A stretch of DNA of 64,000 bases from Ectopseudomonas mendocina. Lineage in GTDB: Bacteria > Pseudomonadota > Gammaproteobacteria > Pseudomonadales > Pseudomonadaceae. The notes beneath the pieces were generated by a model. It saw only the letters and a list, made by a program, of their open reading frames with translations. It ran no database searches and was not told where the DNA came from. Positions 35,582 through 46,186 of the stretch are shown here, piece by piece; the first letter of the stretch is position 1, and the number at the start of each line of letters is the position of its first letter. The stretch covers positions 62,001-126,000 of the forward strand of contig NZ_JADTQG010000011.1 of NCBI RefSeq assembly GCF_016008875.1, given 5' to 3'. A program made the position numbers and the translations under genes.

Positions 35582-37390
35582 ATGATCGCTAGCCTGCGTC
35601 CTCTTTCCGCTCTTTTCCTGGCTGGCCTGCTCGCCGCCTGCGCCAGCTCGCCCTCCAACGACCTGGGCCAGTTGCCGCGTACGCCACAAGCGAGCATCGA
35701 GCAGATGCTCCAGCAAGCCGCCGAGAGCAAACCGGAACAGGCCGCACTACTACGCCTGTCGGCAGCCGACCAGAGCTACCAGCAAAATGACGTGGCGCGT
35801 GCCACACGCATTCTCGAGCAGCTCGACATCACCAGCCTGCAGCCCGCGCAGCAGATCTTCGCCAGCACCCTGAAGGCGGAGCTGGCTATGGCCCGCCAGC
35901 AACCGCAAAGCGCGCTGAAAGCGCTGCAGCACCCCAGCCTTGAACGCCTGGGCGAATTGCCGGTCGAGCAACAGATTCGCACCCAGCTGGTTCGCGCACG
36001 CGCCCTGGAAGCCGACGGCCAGACTCTGGCCGCCGCCCGCGAGCGCGTGTTCATCGCGCCGCTGCTGAGTGGCCAGGCCGCCCATGACAACCACGAGAAT
36101 ATCTGGGCACTGGTGACCACTCTGCCAGCGCAAACCTCTGCCGGCGCAGACAGCGACCTGGCCGGCTGGCTGGAGCTGGCTCAGTTGACCAAGAGCAGCG
36201 CTACGCTCGAGCAGCAGCAAGCCGCCATCGACCAGTGGGTCGCGCAGAACCCGCAGCACCCGGCTACCGAGCAACTGCCCGAAGCACTGGGCAAGCTGCG
36301 CGAACTGGCCAGCCAGCCGCTGACCCGCATCGCCCTGCTGCTGCCACAGGAAGGTCAGCTTGCCAGTGTTGCCCGCGCACTGCGCGACGGTTTCCTCGCC
36401 GCCCATTACGAAGCCCAGCAGGCCGGACAGAACCCGCCGGACATCAAGCTCTATGACAGCTCGCGCATCGGCTCGCTGGACGCCTTCTACCAGCAGGCGC
36501 AGGCCGACGGCGTGCAACTGGTGGTCGGCCCACTGGAAAAACCACTGGTCAAGCAACTCAGCGATCGCGAGCAACTGCCCATCACCACCCTCGCCCTGAA
36601 CTACAGCGATGCTGGCCAGGAAGGCCCCGCGCAGTTGTTCCAGTTCGGCCTGGCGGCCGAGGACGAGGCCCGCGAAGTGGCGCGCCGCGCCAGGAATGAC
36701 GGCATGCGCCGCGCCGTCGCCCTGGTGCCGCGTGGTGATTGGGGTGATCGTGTACTGGATGCCTTCCGCCAGAGCTGGCAAGCCCAGGGCGGCACCCTGA
36801 TCGCCGCCGAGCACGTCGACCAGCCCGTGGAGCTGGCCCGCCAGATCGCCGACCTGTTCCAACTGCGCGAGAGCGAGGCCCGTGCACGCCGCCTGCAAAA
36901 CACCCTGGGCACCAGCCTGGACGCGCAACCGGCGCGCCGCCAGGACATCGACTTCATTTTCCTGGCCGCCACACCGCAACAGGCGCAGCAGATCAAGCCG
37001 ACCCTGGCCTTCCAGTACGCCGGCGACGTGCCGGTCTACGCCACCTCGCACCTGTTCACCGGCGCGCACAGCCAGGCTCAGTATCAGGACCTGGAAGGCA
37101 TTCGCTTCTGCGAAACCCCCTGGCTGCTCGACACCCACACACCGCTGCGCCAGGAAGTCATGAAGCAGTGGCCGCAGGCCGGCGGCAGCCTGGGTCGCCT
37201 GTACGCCATGGGCGTCGACGCCTATCGCCTGGCCCCGCGCCTGGGCCAGCTCAAGGCGCTACCTGAGTCGCGCATCGACGGCCTGTCCGGCAGCCTCAGC
37301 CTCAATGCCACGCAGCGCATCGAACGCCAGCTGCCCTGGGCCGAGTTCCGTGGCGGCCAGGTTCAGCGCCTTCCCGACAGCATCAATTGA
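35582..37390 (+). CDS. lpoA: Penicillin-binding protein activator LpoA
   Basis: The 602-residue outer-membrane lipoprotein activates the bifunctional PBP1a-type synthase. The signal peptide is MIASLRPLSALFLAGLLAAC with lipobox LLAAC, and the lipidated Cys is at residue 20. A TPR-like helical N-terminal domain (~30-260) and a periplasmic-binding-fold C-terminal domain (~265-600; TRIALLLPQEGQLASVARAL) follow. The ATG at 35582 has AGGA upstream. An earlier ATG at 35558 would bury the signal peptide. Its last 4 nt overlap yraN. Confidence 0.95.
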   Translation: MIASLRPLSALFLAGLLAACASSPSNDLGQLPRTPQASIEQMLQQAAESKPEQAALLRLSAADQSYQQNDVARATRILEQLDITSLQPAQQIFASTLKAELAMARQQPQSALKALQHPSLERLGELPVEQQIRTQLVRARALEADGQTLAAARERVFIAPLLSGQAAHDNHENIWALVTTLPAQTSAGADSDLAGWLELAQLTKSSATLEQQQAAIDQWVAQNPQHPATEQLPEALGKLRELASQPLTRIALLLPQEGQLASVARALRDGFLAAHYEAQQAGQNPPDIKLYDSSRIGSLDAFYQQAQADGVQLVVGPLEKPLVKQLSDREQLPITTLALNYSDAGQEGPAQLFQFGLAAEDEAREVARRARNDGMRRAVALVPRGDWGDRVLDAFRQSWQAQGGTLIAAEHVDQPVELARQIADLFQLRESEARARRLQNTLGTSLDAQPARRQDIDFIFLAATPQQAQQIKPTLAFQYAGDVPVYATSHLFTGAHSQAQYQDLEGIRFCETPWLLDTHTPLRQEVMKQWPQAGGSLGRLYAMGVDAYRLAPRLGQLKALPESRIDGLSGSLSLNATQRIERQLPWAEFRGGQVQRLPDSIN

Positions 37391-37746
37391 GCGCACACAA
37401 CGATCTGGGCCGAGCCTCCGAACAGGCGGCTCGTCAGCATCTGGAACGTAACGGCCTGCGCCTGATCGAACAGAACTGGAGCTGTCGGCGTGGCGAGCTC
37501 GATCTGGTCATGCTCGACGGCGATACAGTAGTATTCGTCGAAGTCCGCGCCCGCCGCCATAGCGCCTGGGGCGGCGCCCTGGAGAGCATCGATGCGCGCA
37601 AGCGTGGCAAGCTGGTCATCGCCGCAGAACTCTTCCTCCAGCAACACTCACGCTGGACCCGCTACCCCTGCCGCTTCGACGTGGTCGCCATCAGCACTGA
37701 CGGCGCCACTCGCCTCGACTGGATCAAGAACGCTTTCGATGCCTGA
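37387..37746 (+). CDS. yraN: YraN family (UPF0102) nuclease-fold protein
   Basis: The 119-residue protein has the UPF0102 endonuclease-like fold. Conserved parts are GRASEQAARQHLERNG, NWSCRRGELDLVMLDGDTVVFVEVRAR (the E-D-ExR set resembling restriction-endonuclease-type active sites) and the C-terminal CRFDVVAI. The cellular role is not established. The start is TTG at 37387, overlapping the lpoA stop (TTGA); no ATG is available. The order lpoA-yraN-gmhA/diaA-BON is conserved in gammaproteobacteria. Confidence 0.9.
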   Translation: MSAHNDLGRASEQAARQHLERNGLRLIEQNWSCRRGELDLVMLDGDTVVFVEVRARRHSAWGGALESIDARKRGKLVIAAELFLQQHSRWTRYPCRFDVVAISTDGATRLDWIKNAFDA

Positions 37747-37768
37747 CGGCCGTACACTCAAGGTTTAA

Positions 37769-38895
<1,127 letters not shown>

Positions 38896-38920
38896 AGCCG
38901 TCTTAAACTGCGGAACAAGA

Positions 38921-38945
38921 ACGGGCGCCCAAGGGCGCCCGTTTT
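38921..38945 (+). terminator. Rho-independent terminator of the lpoA operon
   Basis: A 10-bp GC stem (ACGGGCGCCC at 38921-38930, GGGCGCCCGT at 38933-38942) is followed by TTT. It lies 25 nt after the BON gene stop. Confidence 0.9.
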
Positions 38946-38969
38946 CGTGTGCGGCAAAGATTGCTTCCC

Positions 38970-39035
38970 GTAGGAGCGAGCTCTGCTCGCGAAGCTTTTG
39001 CGTCGAGCGGATTCGCGAGCAGAGCTCGCTCCTAC
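38970..39035. repeat. REP element, same subtype as those flanking rayT
   Basis: It runs from GTAGGAGCGAGCTCTGCTCG to CGAGCAGAGCTCGCTCCTAC, with a slightly different centre. It is unlinked to a transposase here and ends 2 nt before a MITE. Confidence 0.92.
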
Positions 39036-39037
39036 CC

Positions 39038-39228
39038 TAACGCTGTTCACTTAAGATTGCATGCGTTTGGCTCCCCTCTCCCATTTATGGGAGAGGGGCT
39101 GGGGGAGAGGGCTGACAGCACCGCAAACTACTAGCTTTCCCCTCGCCGAACGCGGCCCGCCCTAACCCTCTCCCCAGAGGGGCGAGGGACTGATCGCGCT
39201 CGACCATTTTCTTATGTGAACAGCATTA
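39038..39228. mobile_element. MITE copy 1, AACGCTGTTCAC-type ends
   Basis: This is a 191-bp element. The left end TAACGCTGTTCACTTAAG (39038-39055) pairs with the right end CTTATGTGAACAGCATTA (39211-39228), 16 of 18 bases complementary. The interior has a CCCCTCTCCCATTTATGGGAG hairpin and a CCTCTCC/GGGGCGAGGG part. It is homologous over its length to the copy at 48655-48823, which lies in the opposite orientation. It has no coding capacity. Confidence 0.82.
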
Positions 39229-39238
39229 CGCTCCAACC

Positions 39239-39652
39239 CTATTTCACCACCTTGAGGCTGGGTCGGCCGCTGGGACGCGGCGGCTCGTCACCGGACGGAC
39301 CGTCATCATCCGGCCCCGGCTCTTCCGGGCCGCCAGCAATCGACGGCTCCATATCGAAGACCATGCCCTGGCCGTTCTCCCGCGCATAGATCGCCAGGAT
39401 CGCTGCAGCAGGGATATAGAGACTATGCGCCACACCGCCGAAGCGCCCTTCGAAGCTCACCGCCTCATTGTCCATGTGCAGATGGCGCACGGCACTGGGC
39501 GAGGCATTGAGCACGATCTGGCCGTCACTGGCGAAGCCAGATGGCACCTGCACCCCGGGGTGCTCGGCATTGACCAGCAGGTGCGGCGTGCAATCGTTAT
39601 CGACGATCCATTCGTACAGGGCGCGAACCAGGTAGGGACGACTGGAATTCAT
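39239..39652 (-). CDS. sspB: ClpXP protease specificity-enhancing factor SspB
   Basis: The 137-residue adaptor delivers ssrA-tagged proteins to ClpXP. It has the core substrate-binding domain (~1-110; SSRPYLVRALYEWIVDND, YIPAAAILAIYARENGQGM), an acidic flexible linker, and the C-terminal ClpX-binding tail PSLKVVK. The ATG at 39652 is preceded by GGAGG. It follows sspA by 13 nt in the same operon. Confidence 0.95.
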   Translation of the reverse strand: MNSSRPYLVRALYEWIVDNDCTPHLLVNAEHPGVQVPSGFASDGQIVLNASPSAVRHLHMDNEAVSFEGRFGGVAHSLYIPAAAILAIYARENGQGMVFDMEPSIAGGPEEPGPDDDGPSGDEPPRPSGRPSLKVVK

Positions 39653-39665
39653 GAGTTCCTCCTTC

Positions 39666-40283
39666 TCAGCGCATTGCGCGCTCGGCTGCGGAAAGACTGG
39701 CCTGAAAGGCCTCACGGGCGAACTGGCGCTCCATATAGTCGAGCAGCGGCTTGGCCGGACGCGGCAGCTCGATACCCAGCACCGGCAAACGCCAGAGAAT
39801 GGGCAGTAGACAACAATCCACCAGACTCAGCTCCTCGCTGAGGAAGAATGCCTTGTCCGCGAACAGTGGCGATACACCTGTCAGGCTCTCGCGCAGCTCC
39901 TTGCGCGCCAGCTGGCGCTCAGCCTCCTTGCTGCGCTTGTCGAGAATACGATCGACCAGCACGCACCAGTCGCGCTGGATGCGGTGCATCAGCAGGCGAC
40001 TATTGGCCCGCGCCACCGGATAGACCGGCAACAACGGTGGATGCGGATAGCGCTCGTCGAGATACTCCATCACCACGGACGCCTCGTACAGCGCCAGGTC
40101 ACGGTCGACCAGGGTCGGCAAACTGCCATAGGGATTGACTTCGGCAAGCTTGGGCGGACAGCGGCCCTGCTCGACATCGATGATCTCGACGCTGACACCT
40201 TTCTCGGCGAGCACCAGACGCACGCGATGGGAATAGTGGTCGGCGGGGTCGGAGTAGCAGGTCAACCTGTTGGTCACCGCCAT
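39666..40283 (-). CDS. sspA: Stringent starvation protein A
   Basis: The 205-residue protein has a GST fold but no glutathione site. It binds RNA polymerase and affects stress and virulence gene expression. The start [20 protein letters not shown] and the segment [19 protein letters not shown] are family marks. The ATG at 40283 has AGGAGG upstream. A longer frame to 40355 is not supported. It lies between petC and sspB, all on the minus strand, but a terminator separates it from petC. Confidence 0.95.
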   Translation of the reverse strand: MAVTNRLTCYSDPADHYSHRVRLVLAEKGVSVEIIDVEQGRCPPKLAEVNPYGSLPTLVDRDLALYEASVVMEYLDERYPHPPLLPVYPVARANSRLLMHRIQRDWCVLVDRILDKRSKEAERQLARKELRESLTGVSPLFADKAFFLSEELSLVDCCLLPILWRLPVLGIELPRPAKPLLDYMERQFAREAFQASLSAAERAMR

Positions 40284-40391
40284 GGCGATCCTCCTCGCTT
40301 TTTGATTATTCAGAAACAGGAAAAATTGCCGGAGCAATTTTTTCGTCGCAGACACGGTGCCCTAAGGCAGCCGCCAGAAATGGCAGGGCAG

Positions 40392-40423
40392 AAAAACCTG
40401 CGCGCCCCTCAGGGCGCGCAGGT
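40392..40423 (-). terminator. Rho-independent terminator of petABC
   Basis: A long GC stem (ACCTGCGCGCCC with GGGCGCGCAGGT, 40396-40423) is followed on the minus strand by five T. It lies 19 nt after the petC stop. Confidence 0.92.
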
Positions 40424-40442
40424 CTCATGCAGCTCGAACGAC

Positions 40443-41225
40443 TTAGTGAACGTCCTTCCAATACTCACGCTTGAGCAGGTAGGCGAACACGAAGAAGAAC
40501 GCCAGGTACAGCAGCACGTAGGTGCCGATGCGCTGGGATTTCAGCTTGACCGGGTTGGCCGAGTAGGCCAGGAAGGTCACCAGGTTCTTGATCTTCTCGT
40601 CGAACTCCGCCTCGCTCAGCTTGCCGGTGTTCGGCTCGATGGTGAGCTGATCGCAGGCCTCGTGAGTGATCGGCGCACCGGTCAGCGGGTCGAATTGCTT
40701 CTTGCCGTCGGTGACGACCTGAACCTGCTTGCAACCGATGACCTGATTGCCCTGCAAGCCGACCAGCACGTTAGGCATACCGACGTTCGGGAACACCTTG
40801 TTGTTGGAGCCCAGCGGACGGGTCGGGTCGGCGTAGAAAGTACGCAGGTAGGTGTACAGCCAGTCGTTGCCACGCACACGAGCGACCAGGGTCAGATCGG
40901 GCGGCGCTGCGCCGAACCAGGCCTTGGCATCGTCCGGCTTCATGCCGATCTTCATGTGGTCGCCGATCTTGGCGTCGTTGAACACCAGGTTGTCCAGCAT
41001 GATTTCATGCGGGATGCCGAGGTCATCGGCAACGCGCTCGTAACGCTGGTACTGGGCCGAGTGGCAGCCCATGCAGTAGTTGGCGAAGGTACGTGCGCCG
41101 TCCTGCATGGCAGCCTTGTCGGTCAGGTCGATGTCGACCTTATCCAGTTGCACATCATGACCACCGGCGGCGAAGCTGAGGGCCGGCAGCGCAGCGAAAA
41201 CAAATGCAGCAAAGAGCTTTTTCAT
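40443..41225 (-). CDS. petC: Cytochrome c1 of the bc1 complex
   Basis: The 260-residue haem protein is exported by a signal peptide (MKKLFAAFVFAALPALSFAA). The haem-attachment motif is CMGCH, and the sixth ligand Met is expected in the PNVGMPNVL region. One C-terminal TM anchor is present (GTYVLLYLAFFFVFAYLLKR). It carries electrons from the Rieske centre to soluble cytochrome c. The ATG at 41225 shares one base with the petB stop (TGATG). Confidence 0.97.
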   Translation of the reverse strand: MKKLFAAFVFAALPALSFAAGGHDVQLDKVDIDLTDKAAMQDGARTFANYCMGCHSAQYQRYERVADDLGIPHEIMLDNLVFNDAKIGDHMKIGMKPDDAKAWFGAAPPDLTLVARVRGNDWLYTYLRTFYADPTRPLGSNNKVFPNVGMPNVLVGLQGNQVIGCKQVQVVTDGKKQFDPLTGAPITHEACDQLTIEPNTGKLSEAEFDEKIKNLVTFLAYSANPVKLKSQRIGTYVLLYLAFFFVFAYLLKREYWKDVH

Positions 41226-42436
41226 CAGCCAGTCACCCTTTCCGGAACCGGTTTGGTCTTCTCCATCCTGGTGTAGAACGGCATCAGGATGAAGTACGCG
41301 AAGTACAGGAAGGTGCACACCTGCGACAGCAGGGTACGACCCGGGGTCGGCGCCAGCACACCCAGCACGCCCAGGATGACGAAGGAGATGCAGAACACCA
41401 CCAGCCAGATCTTGCTCAGCCAACCCTTGTAGCGCATCGACTTGACCGGGCTGCGGTCGAGCCAAGGCAGCACGAACAGCACGGCGATGGCAGCCCCCAT
41501 GGCGATGACGCCGAGCAGCTTGTCCGGTACCGCACGCAGAATCGCGTAGAACGGAGTGAAGTACCAAACCGGAGCGATGTGCTCAGGGGTCTTGAACGGG
41601 TTGGCCGCTTCGAAGTTCGGCTTCTCGAGGAAGTAACCGCCCATTTCCGGGAAGAAGAACACCACGAAGCAGAACACGAACAGGAAGACCACTACGCCGA
41701 CGATGTCCTTCACGGTGTAGTACGGGTGGAACGCGATACCGTCCAGCGGCACGCCGTTCTCGTCTTTGAACTTCTTGATGTCGACGCCGTCCGGGTTGTT
41801 CGAGCCGACTTCGTGCAGCGCCAGGATGTGCAGCACGACCAGGCCGAGCAGAACGATCGGCAGCGCGATCACGTGCAGGGCGAAGAAGCGGTTCAGGGTG
41901 ATGCCGGAGATCAGGTAGTCACCACGGATCCACTGGGTCAGGTCGTCACCGATGACCGGGATGGCACCGAACAGCGAGATGATCACCTGGGCGCCCCAGT
42001 AGGACATCTGGCCCCACGGCAGCAGGTAGCCCATGAAGGCTTCGGCCATCAGCACCAGATAGATCAGCATGCCGAAGATCCACACCAGCTCGCGCGGCTT
42101 CTGATAGGAGCCGTAGAGCAGACCGCGGAACATGTGCAGGTAGACCACCACGAAGAACGCCGAAGCGCCGGTGGAGTGCAGATAGCGCAGGATCCAGCCG
42201 TACTCGACGTCACGCATGATGTATTCGACGGAGGCGAAAGCGCCTTCAGCCGAAGGTTCGAAGCTCATGGTCAGCCAGATACCGGTAACGATCTGGTTGA
42301 CCAGCACCAGCAGTGCCAGCGAGCCGAAGAAGTAGAAGAAGTTGAAGTTCTTCGGGGCGTAATACTTGGAGAGATGGTCTTCCCACATCTTGGTGGCGGG
42401 GAAGCGCGCATCCACCCATTCCATGAATTTGCTCAT
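41225..42436 (-). CDS. petB: Cytochrome b of the bc1 complex
   Basis: The 403-residue integral membrane subunit holds two b haems and the quinone sites. The paired haem ligands lie in LRYLHSTGASAFFVVVYLHM and in the HVIALP and LVVLHILALHEVGSNNPDG stretches. The Qo motif PEW is not obvious, but the PVWY variant at residue ~285 fits proteobacterial members. I chose ATG at 42436, overlapping the petA stop (TGATG), which begins MSKFMEWVDARFP. A GTG one codon upstream is less likely. Confidence 0.96.
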   Translation of the reverse strand: MSKFMEWVDARFPATKMWEDHLSKYYAPKNFNFFYFFGSLALLVLVNQIVTGIWLTMSFEPSAEGAFASVEYIMRDVEYGWILRYLHSTGASAFFVVVYLHMFRGLLYGSYQKPRELVWIFGMLIYLVLMAEAFMGYLLPWGQMSYWGAQVIISLFGAIPVIGDDLTQWIRGDYLISGITLNRFFALHVIALPIVLLGLVVLHILALHEVGSNNPDGVDIKKFKDENGVPLDGIAFHPYYTVKDIVGVVVFLFVFCFVVFFFPEMGGYFLEKPNFEAANPFKTPEHIAPVWYFTPFYAILRAVPDKLLGVIAMGAAIAVLFVLPWLDRSPVKSMRYKGWLSKIWLVVFCISFVILGVLGVLAPTPGRTLLSQVCTFLYFAYFILMPFYTRMEKTKPVPERVTG

Positions 42437-43029
42437 CACGCGTTCTCCTGATCCACACCAATGATGATCACGTCATCGGTTTCGTAGGTGTGCGGCGGCA
42501 CTGGCAGGTTCAGCGGTGCAGGCTGGGCCTTGTACACGCGACCGGCGAGGTCGTAACGCGAACCGTGGCAGGGGCAGAAATAGCCACCTACCCAGTCCGG
42601 GCCCAAGTCAGCCGGGGCGACTTCCGGGCGGAAGGACGGCGCACAGCCAAGGTGGGTGCACAGACCTACCAGCACCAGCAGTTCCGGCTTGATCGAGCGG
42701 GTTTTCTTATCCACGTACTCAGGCTGCACGGAAGCAGCCGACTCGGGATCCGCAACGCTACCTTCGATCTTGGTCAGGTTGGCCAGAATCTCCTCGGTAC
42801 GGCGCACGATGAACACCGGCTGACCGCGCCATTCAGCAACCATCTGCTGACCTGCTTCGATCTTGCCGACGTTCACCTTCACCGGTGCACCGGCCGCCTT
42901 GGCCTTGGCACTGGGGAACCATGACCCCACGAACGGAGTCGCAGCACCTACCGCCCCTGCTGCACCCACCACGGAGGTGGCTGCAACCAGGAAGCGACGC
43001 CGGCCTGCATTCACGCCGTCATTGCTCAT
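42436..43029 (-). CDS. petA: Rieske iron-sulfur subunit of the bc1 complex
   Basis: The 197-residue subunit has a twin-arginine-type N-terminus (GRRRFLVAATS) followed by one TM/anchor helix, so it is expected to be exported folded by Tat. The 2Fe-2S ligands are in CTHLGC and CPCHGS. It is the first gene of petABC, with a promoter at 43111-43139. Confidence 0.97.
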   Translation of the reverse strand: MSNDGVNAGRRRFLVAATSVVGAAGAVGAATPFVGSWFPSAKAKAAGAPVKVNVGKIEAGQQMVAEWRGQPVFIVRRTEEILANLTKIEGSVADPESAASVQPEYVDKKTRSIKPELLVLVGLCTHLGCAPSFRPEVAPADLGPDWVGGYFCPCHGSRYDLAGRVYKAQPAPLNLPVPPHTYETDDVIIIGVDQENA

Positions 43030-43110
43030 TCAGTCGTCTCCCATCAGCTTTGTGGCCTGTTGTTCAGGCCTCTACTAAGTAAAAATCGGGCCGCGCAAAA
43101 AATTCGCCAA

Positions 43111-43139
43111 ATGGTAAAGAAAAGCCCCTTTTCTGACAA
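43111..43139 (-). promoter_or_regulatory. Promoter of petABC
   Basis: Minus strand -35 TTGTCA (43134-43139), 17-bp spacer, -10 TACCAT (43111-43116). It lies about 80 nt upstream of the petA start. Confidence 0.65.
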
Positions 43140-43227
43140 GGTAATTACCCCCGAAGAGACTGGCGAAAGCCTTGGCGCGTGCGGCTTGCGCGTATGCGGC
43201 ACGTTGTCGCAGCAATTTTCCAGGCCC

Positions 43228-43268
43228 ATAAAAAACGCCCAGCTCCGTAAGGAAACTGGGCGCTTTTG
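43228..43268 (-). terminator. Rho-independent terminator of rplM-rpsI
   Basis: A 7-bp stem (CGCCCAG at 43236-43242, CTGGGCG at 43256-43262) is followed on the minus strand by a T run. It lies 21 nt after the rpsI stop. Confidence 0.9.
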
Positions 43269-43283
43269 GAAGCGTAGACGCGA

Positions 43284-43676
43284 TTAACGCTTCGAGTACT
43301 GCGGACGCTTACGCGCTTTGCGCAGACCGACTTTCTTACGCTCGACTTCACGGGCGTCACGAGTGACGTAACCGGCTTTACGCAGCGGGCTGCGCAGGGT
43401 CTCGTCGTACTCGATCAGAGCGCGGGTGATGCCGTGACGAATGGCACCGGCCTGGCCGCTGACACCACCACCGGCAACGGTGACGAAGATGTCGAACTTC
43501 TCGACGGTCTCGGTCAGCTCCAGCGGCTGACGCACGACCATGCGAGCGGTTTCGCGACCGAAGAAGGTATCCAGGTTGCGATTGTTGATCGAGATGTTAC
43601 CAGTGCCCGGACGCAGGAAAACGCGCGCGGTTGCGGTCTTGCGACGGCCAGTGCCGTAGTTTTGAGTCGCCGACAT
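43284..43676 (-). CDS. rpsI: 30S ribosomal protein S9
   Basis: The 130-residue S9 has the family signature [15 protein letters not shown] and the basic C-terminal tail ending RKRPQYSKR, which reaches the P-site tRNA. It lies 14 nt after rplM. Confidence 0.99.
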   Translation of the reverse strand: MSATQNYGTGRRKTATARVFLRPGTGNISINNRNLDTFFGRETARMVVRQPLELTETVEKFDIFVTVAGGGVSGQAGAIRHGITRALIEYDETLRSPLRKAGYVTRDAREVERKKVGLRKARKRPQYSKR

Positions 43677-43690
43677 AATGAACTATTCCG

Positions 43691-44119
43691 TTAAATCTTC
43701 AGTTCTTGGGGCTGCTGAGCGGTGTGCGGGTGAGCGGCACCCTTGTACACCTTCAGCTTACGGTACATGTCGCGACCCAGCGGGTTCTTCGGCAGCATGC
43801 CTTTGACCGCGGTCTCGATCACGCGCTCAGGAGCACGAGCGATCAGCTTCTCGAAGTTGATCTCTTTGATGCCGCCCGGGAAACCGGAGTGGGAGTAGTA
43901 CTTCTTGTCGCTGGCTTTGGCACCAGTTACACGCACCTGCTCGGCATTGATCACGACGATGTAGTCGCCGGTATCAACGTGCGGGGTGTACTCAGGCTTG
44001 TGCTTGCCACGCAGACGGCTCGCGATTTCGGTGGCCAGACGACCCAGGGTCTGACCAGCAGCATCAACGACGAACCAATCGCGTTTTACTGTTTCCGGTT
44101 TAGCAGTAAAAGTTTTCAT
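43691..44119 (-). CDS. rplM: 50S ribosomal protein L13
   Basis: The 142-residue L13 begins [20 protein letters not shown] and includes ADGQ-like [18 protein letters not shown] and [13 protein letters not shown]. It is first in the rplM-rpsI operon, with a strong promoter at 44162-44190. Confidence 0.99.
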   Translation of the reverse strand: MKTFTAKPETVKRDWFVVDAAGQTLGRLATEIASRLRGKHKPEYTPHVDTGDYIVVINAEQVRVTGAKASDKKYYSHSGFPGGIKEINFEKLIARAPERVIETAVKGMLPKNPLGRDMYRKLKVYKGAAHPHTAQQPQELKI

Positions 44120-44161
44120 TCTTTATAGCCTCAGGGGCCGCCCAGCAAAAATAGACGGCGG

Positions 44162-44190
44162 ATCTTACTGGATAGTGCGTACTTTGACAA
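44162..44190 (-). promoter_or_regulatory. Promoter of rplM-rpsI
   Basis: Minus strand -35 TTGTCA (44185-44190), 17-bp spacer, -10 TAAGAT (44162-44167). The -35 lies in a palindrome (CTTTGAC-AA-GTCAAAG, 44182-44197). Confidence 0.8.
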
Positions 44191-44366
44191 GTCAAAGGCA
44201 GCCGCATACGGACGCTATCGGGGGCTCGGGTCAGCGCGTCCACAATACGGCAAGATTCTTCGGCAGGCGGCGCATCACTTCCACCGCAGAAAGAGGTGCC
44301 GGATTATCCGGATTGCGAAAAAAATTTCAACCTGCTTGTATGACTCTTTTAGCCAAGGAGCACTTC

Positions 44367-45404
44367 ATGGATTACCGCAAGCTAGGCCGAACCGATCTCG
44401 ATGTCAGCGCACTGTGCCTGGGCACCATGACCTGGGGCGAGCAGAACAGCGAGAGCGAAGGCCACGCCCAGATCGAGCGGGCCAAGGCCAGCGGCATCAA
44501 TTTCATCGATACCGCCGAGATGTACCCGGTGCCGCCGCGCGCTGAAACCTACAGCAAGACCGAGCAGATCATCGGCAGCTATTTCAAGCGCCACGGCGAT
44601 CGCGCCGACTGGATTCTGGCCAGCAAGATCGCCGGCCCCGGCAACGGCATCAGCCACATCCGCGATGGCCAGCTCAAATTCAACCGCCAGCACATCGTCG
44701 CCGCGCTGGATGCCAGCCTCGAGCGCCTGCAGACCGACTGGATCGACCTGTATCAGTTGCACTGGCCTGAACGCCCGACCAACTTCTTCGGCCAGCTCGA
44801 CTACAAACACAAGGACGTTGATTTCACGCCGCTGGAAGAAACGCTCGAAGTGCTCGACGAGCAGGTCAAAGCCGGCAAGATCCGCCATATCGGCCTGTCC
44901 AACGAAACCCCCTGGGGCACCATGAAATTCCTGCAGTTGGCCGAAAGCCGCGGCTGGCCGCGCGCCGTGTCGATCCAGAACCCCTACAACCTGCTCAACC
45001 GCAGCTTCGAGGTCGGCCTGGCCGAAGTGGCCATCCGTGAACAATGCGGTCTACTGGCCTATTCACCGCTGGCGTTCGGCATGCTCAGCGGCAAGTACGA
45101 AGGTGGCGAGAAACCGGCCGGCGCGCGCCTGACCCTGTTCGAGCGCTTCCAGCGATACAACAATGCGCAAAGCCTCTCGGCTACGTCGCGCTACGTGGCC
45201 CTGGCCCGCGAGCATGGCCTGGACCCGGCGCAGATGGCCCTGGCCTTCGTCACCGCGCAGCCGTTCGTAACCAGCAACATCATCGGTGCCACCAGCCTGG
45301 AGCAGTTGGACAGCAACATCGCCAGCGCCGGGTTGAAACTCTCCGAAGAGGTGCTTGCCGGTATCGAGGCGATTCACAAGGGGCAGCCCAACCCCGCGCC
45401 CTAA
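44367..45404 (+). CDS. NADP(H)-dependent aldo/keto reductase, Tas family
   Basis: The 345-residue TIM-barrel oxidoreductase shows the aldo/keto reductase tetrad regions: [16 protein letters not shown] (Asp, Tyr), ILASKIAG (Lys) and [10 protein letters not shown] (His). The C-terminal NADP-binding part reads [16 protein letters not shown]. It resembles E. coli Tas. The physiological substrate is unknown. The ATG at 44367 has AAGGAG upstream. Its last 4 nt overlap the convergent endonuclease V gene. Confidence 0.93.
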   Translation: MDYRKLGRTDLDVSALCLGTMTWGEQNSESEGHAQIERAKASGINFIDTAEMYPVPPRAETYSKTEQIIGSYFKRHGDRADWILASKIAGPGNGISHIRDGQLKFNRQHIVAALDASLERLQTDWIDLYQLHWPERPTNFFGQLDYKHKDVDFTPLEETLEVLDEQVKAGKIRHIGLSNETPWGTMKFLQLAESRGWPRAVSIQNPYNLLNRSFEVGLAEVAIREQCGLLAYSPLAFGMLSGKYEGGEKPAGARLTLFERFQRYNNAQSLSATSRYVALAREHGLDPAQMALAFVTAQPFVTSNIIGATSLEQLDSNIASAGLKLSEEVLAGIEAIHKGQPNPAP

Positions 45405-46114
45405 AAAAGAGAAGGCTGATCGTTCCTGGCATCGCGTCGCGAGGCCAGGCGATCGGCCAGCCGGGTTGGTTCGGGCAGGCGGTGACGCCTGACGCACGCC
45501 ATCACCAGCTCCGGCGCTCGCTCGAGGCTGACCCGATTGCCCGGAGAGACGATCAGCGGTCGCACGCGATCCTTGCTGCGCAACACCCAGCCGATTCGCT
45601 CGCCTCTCCTGCTCAGCAGCTCGACGCATGCACCCCGCGCCTCATCCAGATCGGCGTGATGCCCGGTAAGAATCTTCTTGGCCACGCCAATGGTCGGCAA
45701 GCCGCTGACCACGCCCAGGTGCGCGGCGATGCCCAGACCGCGCGGATGGGCGATGCCGTGACCGTCGACGAAGACCAGATCTGGCTCCTGCGGCAGATCA
45801 GCCAATGCTCGAAGCAAAGCGGGCAATTCGCGAAAGGACAGTAGCCCCGGCACGTAGGGCATGCTGGTGGGAATGCGCGCCACGCATTCAGCCAGCGGTT
45901 CGAGAGTATCGGCGTCCAATAGCACTGCGGCAGCGCGAGTGATGGCGCCGCCCTCCTCGAAGCCGACATCCACGCCCGCCAGGCGCCGTAGCGGCGGATA
46001 ATCGTCCTCCAGCCGTACTTGCCGGGCCAGTTGCGTCTGCAATTCGCGGGCAGCCGTCGGGCTGCCGTCCCAATCCTCGAACGGGGCGGCAGCCAGATCA
46101 CTCAAACGGGTCAT
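45401..46114 (-). CDS. nfi: Endonuclease V
   Basis: The 237-residue DNA repair enzyme nicks one base 3' of deaminated bases such as hypoxanthine. Active-site residues by comparison with E. coli Nfi are D49 (AGVDVGF), E96 (LLSFRELP) and D117 ([14 protein letters not shown]). The wedge motif PYVPG is at 86-90. It converges on the aldo/keto reductase gene with a 4-nt tail overlap, and no terminator lies between them. Confidence 0.95.
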   Translation of the reverse strand: MTRLSDLAAAPFEDWDGSPTAARELQTQLARQVRLEDDYPPLRRLAGVDVGFEEGGAITRAAAVLLDADTLEPLAECVARIPTSMPYVPGLLSFRELPALLRALADLPQEPDLVFVDGHGIAHPRGLGIAAHLGVVSGLPTIGVAKKILTGHHADLDEARGACVELLSRRGERIGWVLRSKDRVRPLIVSPGNRVSLERAPELVMACVRRHRLPEPTRLADRLASRRDARNDQPSLF

Positions 46115-46186
46115 GAGGTTCTCCAGGCATTTCCGCCTTGGAGCCGCGAGGCGACGCCTGAGTTCGCCCCGCGCACCACTGCCCTA

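Larger units (their letters stand above)
38896..39238. other. Gene-free interval packed with repeats
   Basis: In order it holds the terminator of the BON gene, a REP copy (38970-39035) and a MITE copy (39038-39228). No coding sequence is supported. Confidence 0.85.

Noticed and set aside
35750..37138. A 462-codon minus-strand frame opposite lpoA
   Set aside because: It is the antisense image of lpoA, with no ribosome site and no domain.
38970..39228. Possible CRISPR-like array from clustered repeats
   Set aside because: These are one REP and one MITE, not regularly spaced direct repeats with unique spacers. No cas genes are nearby.
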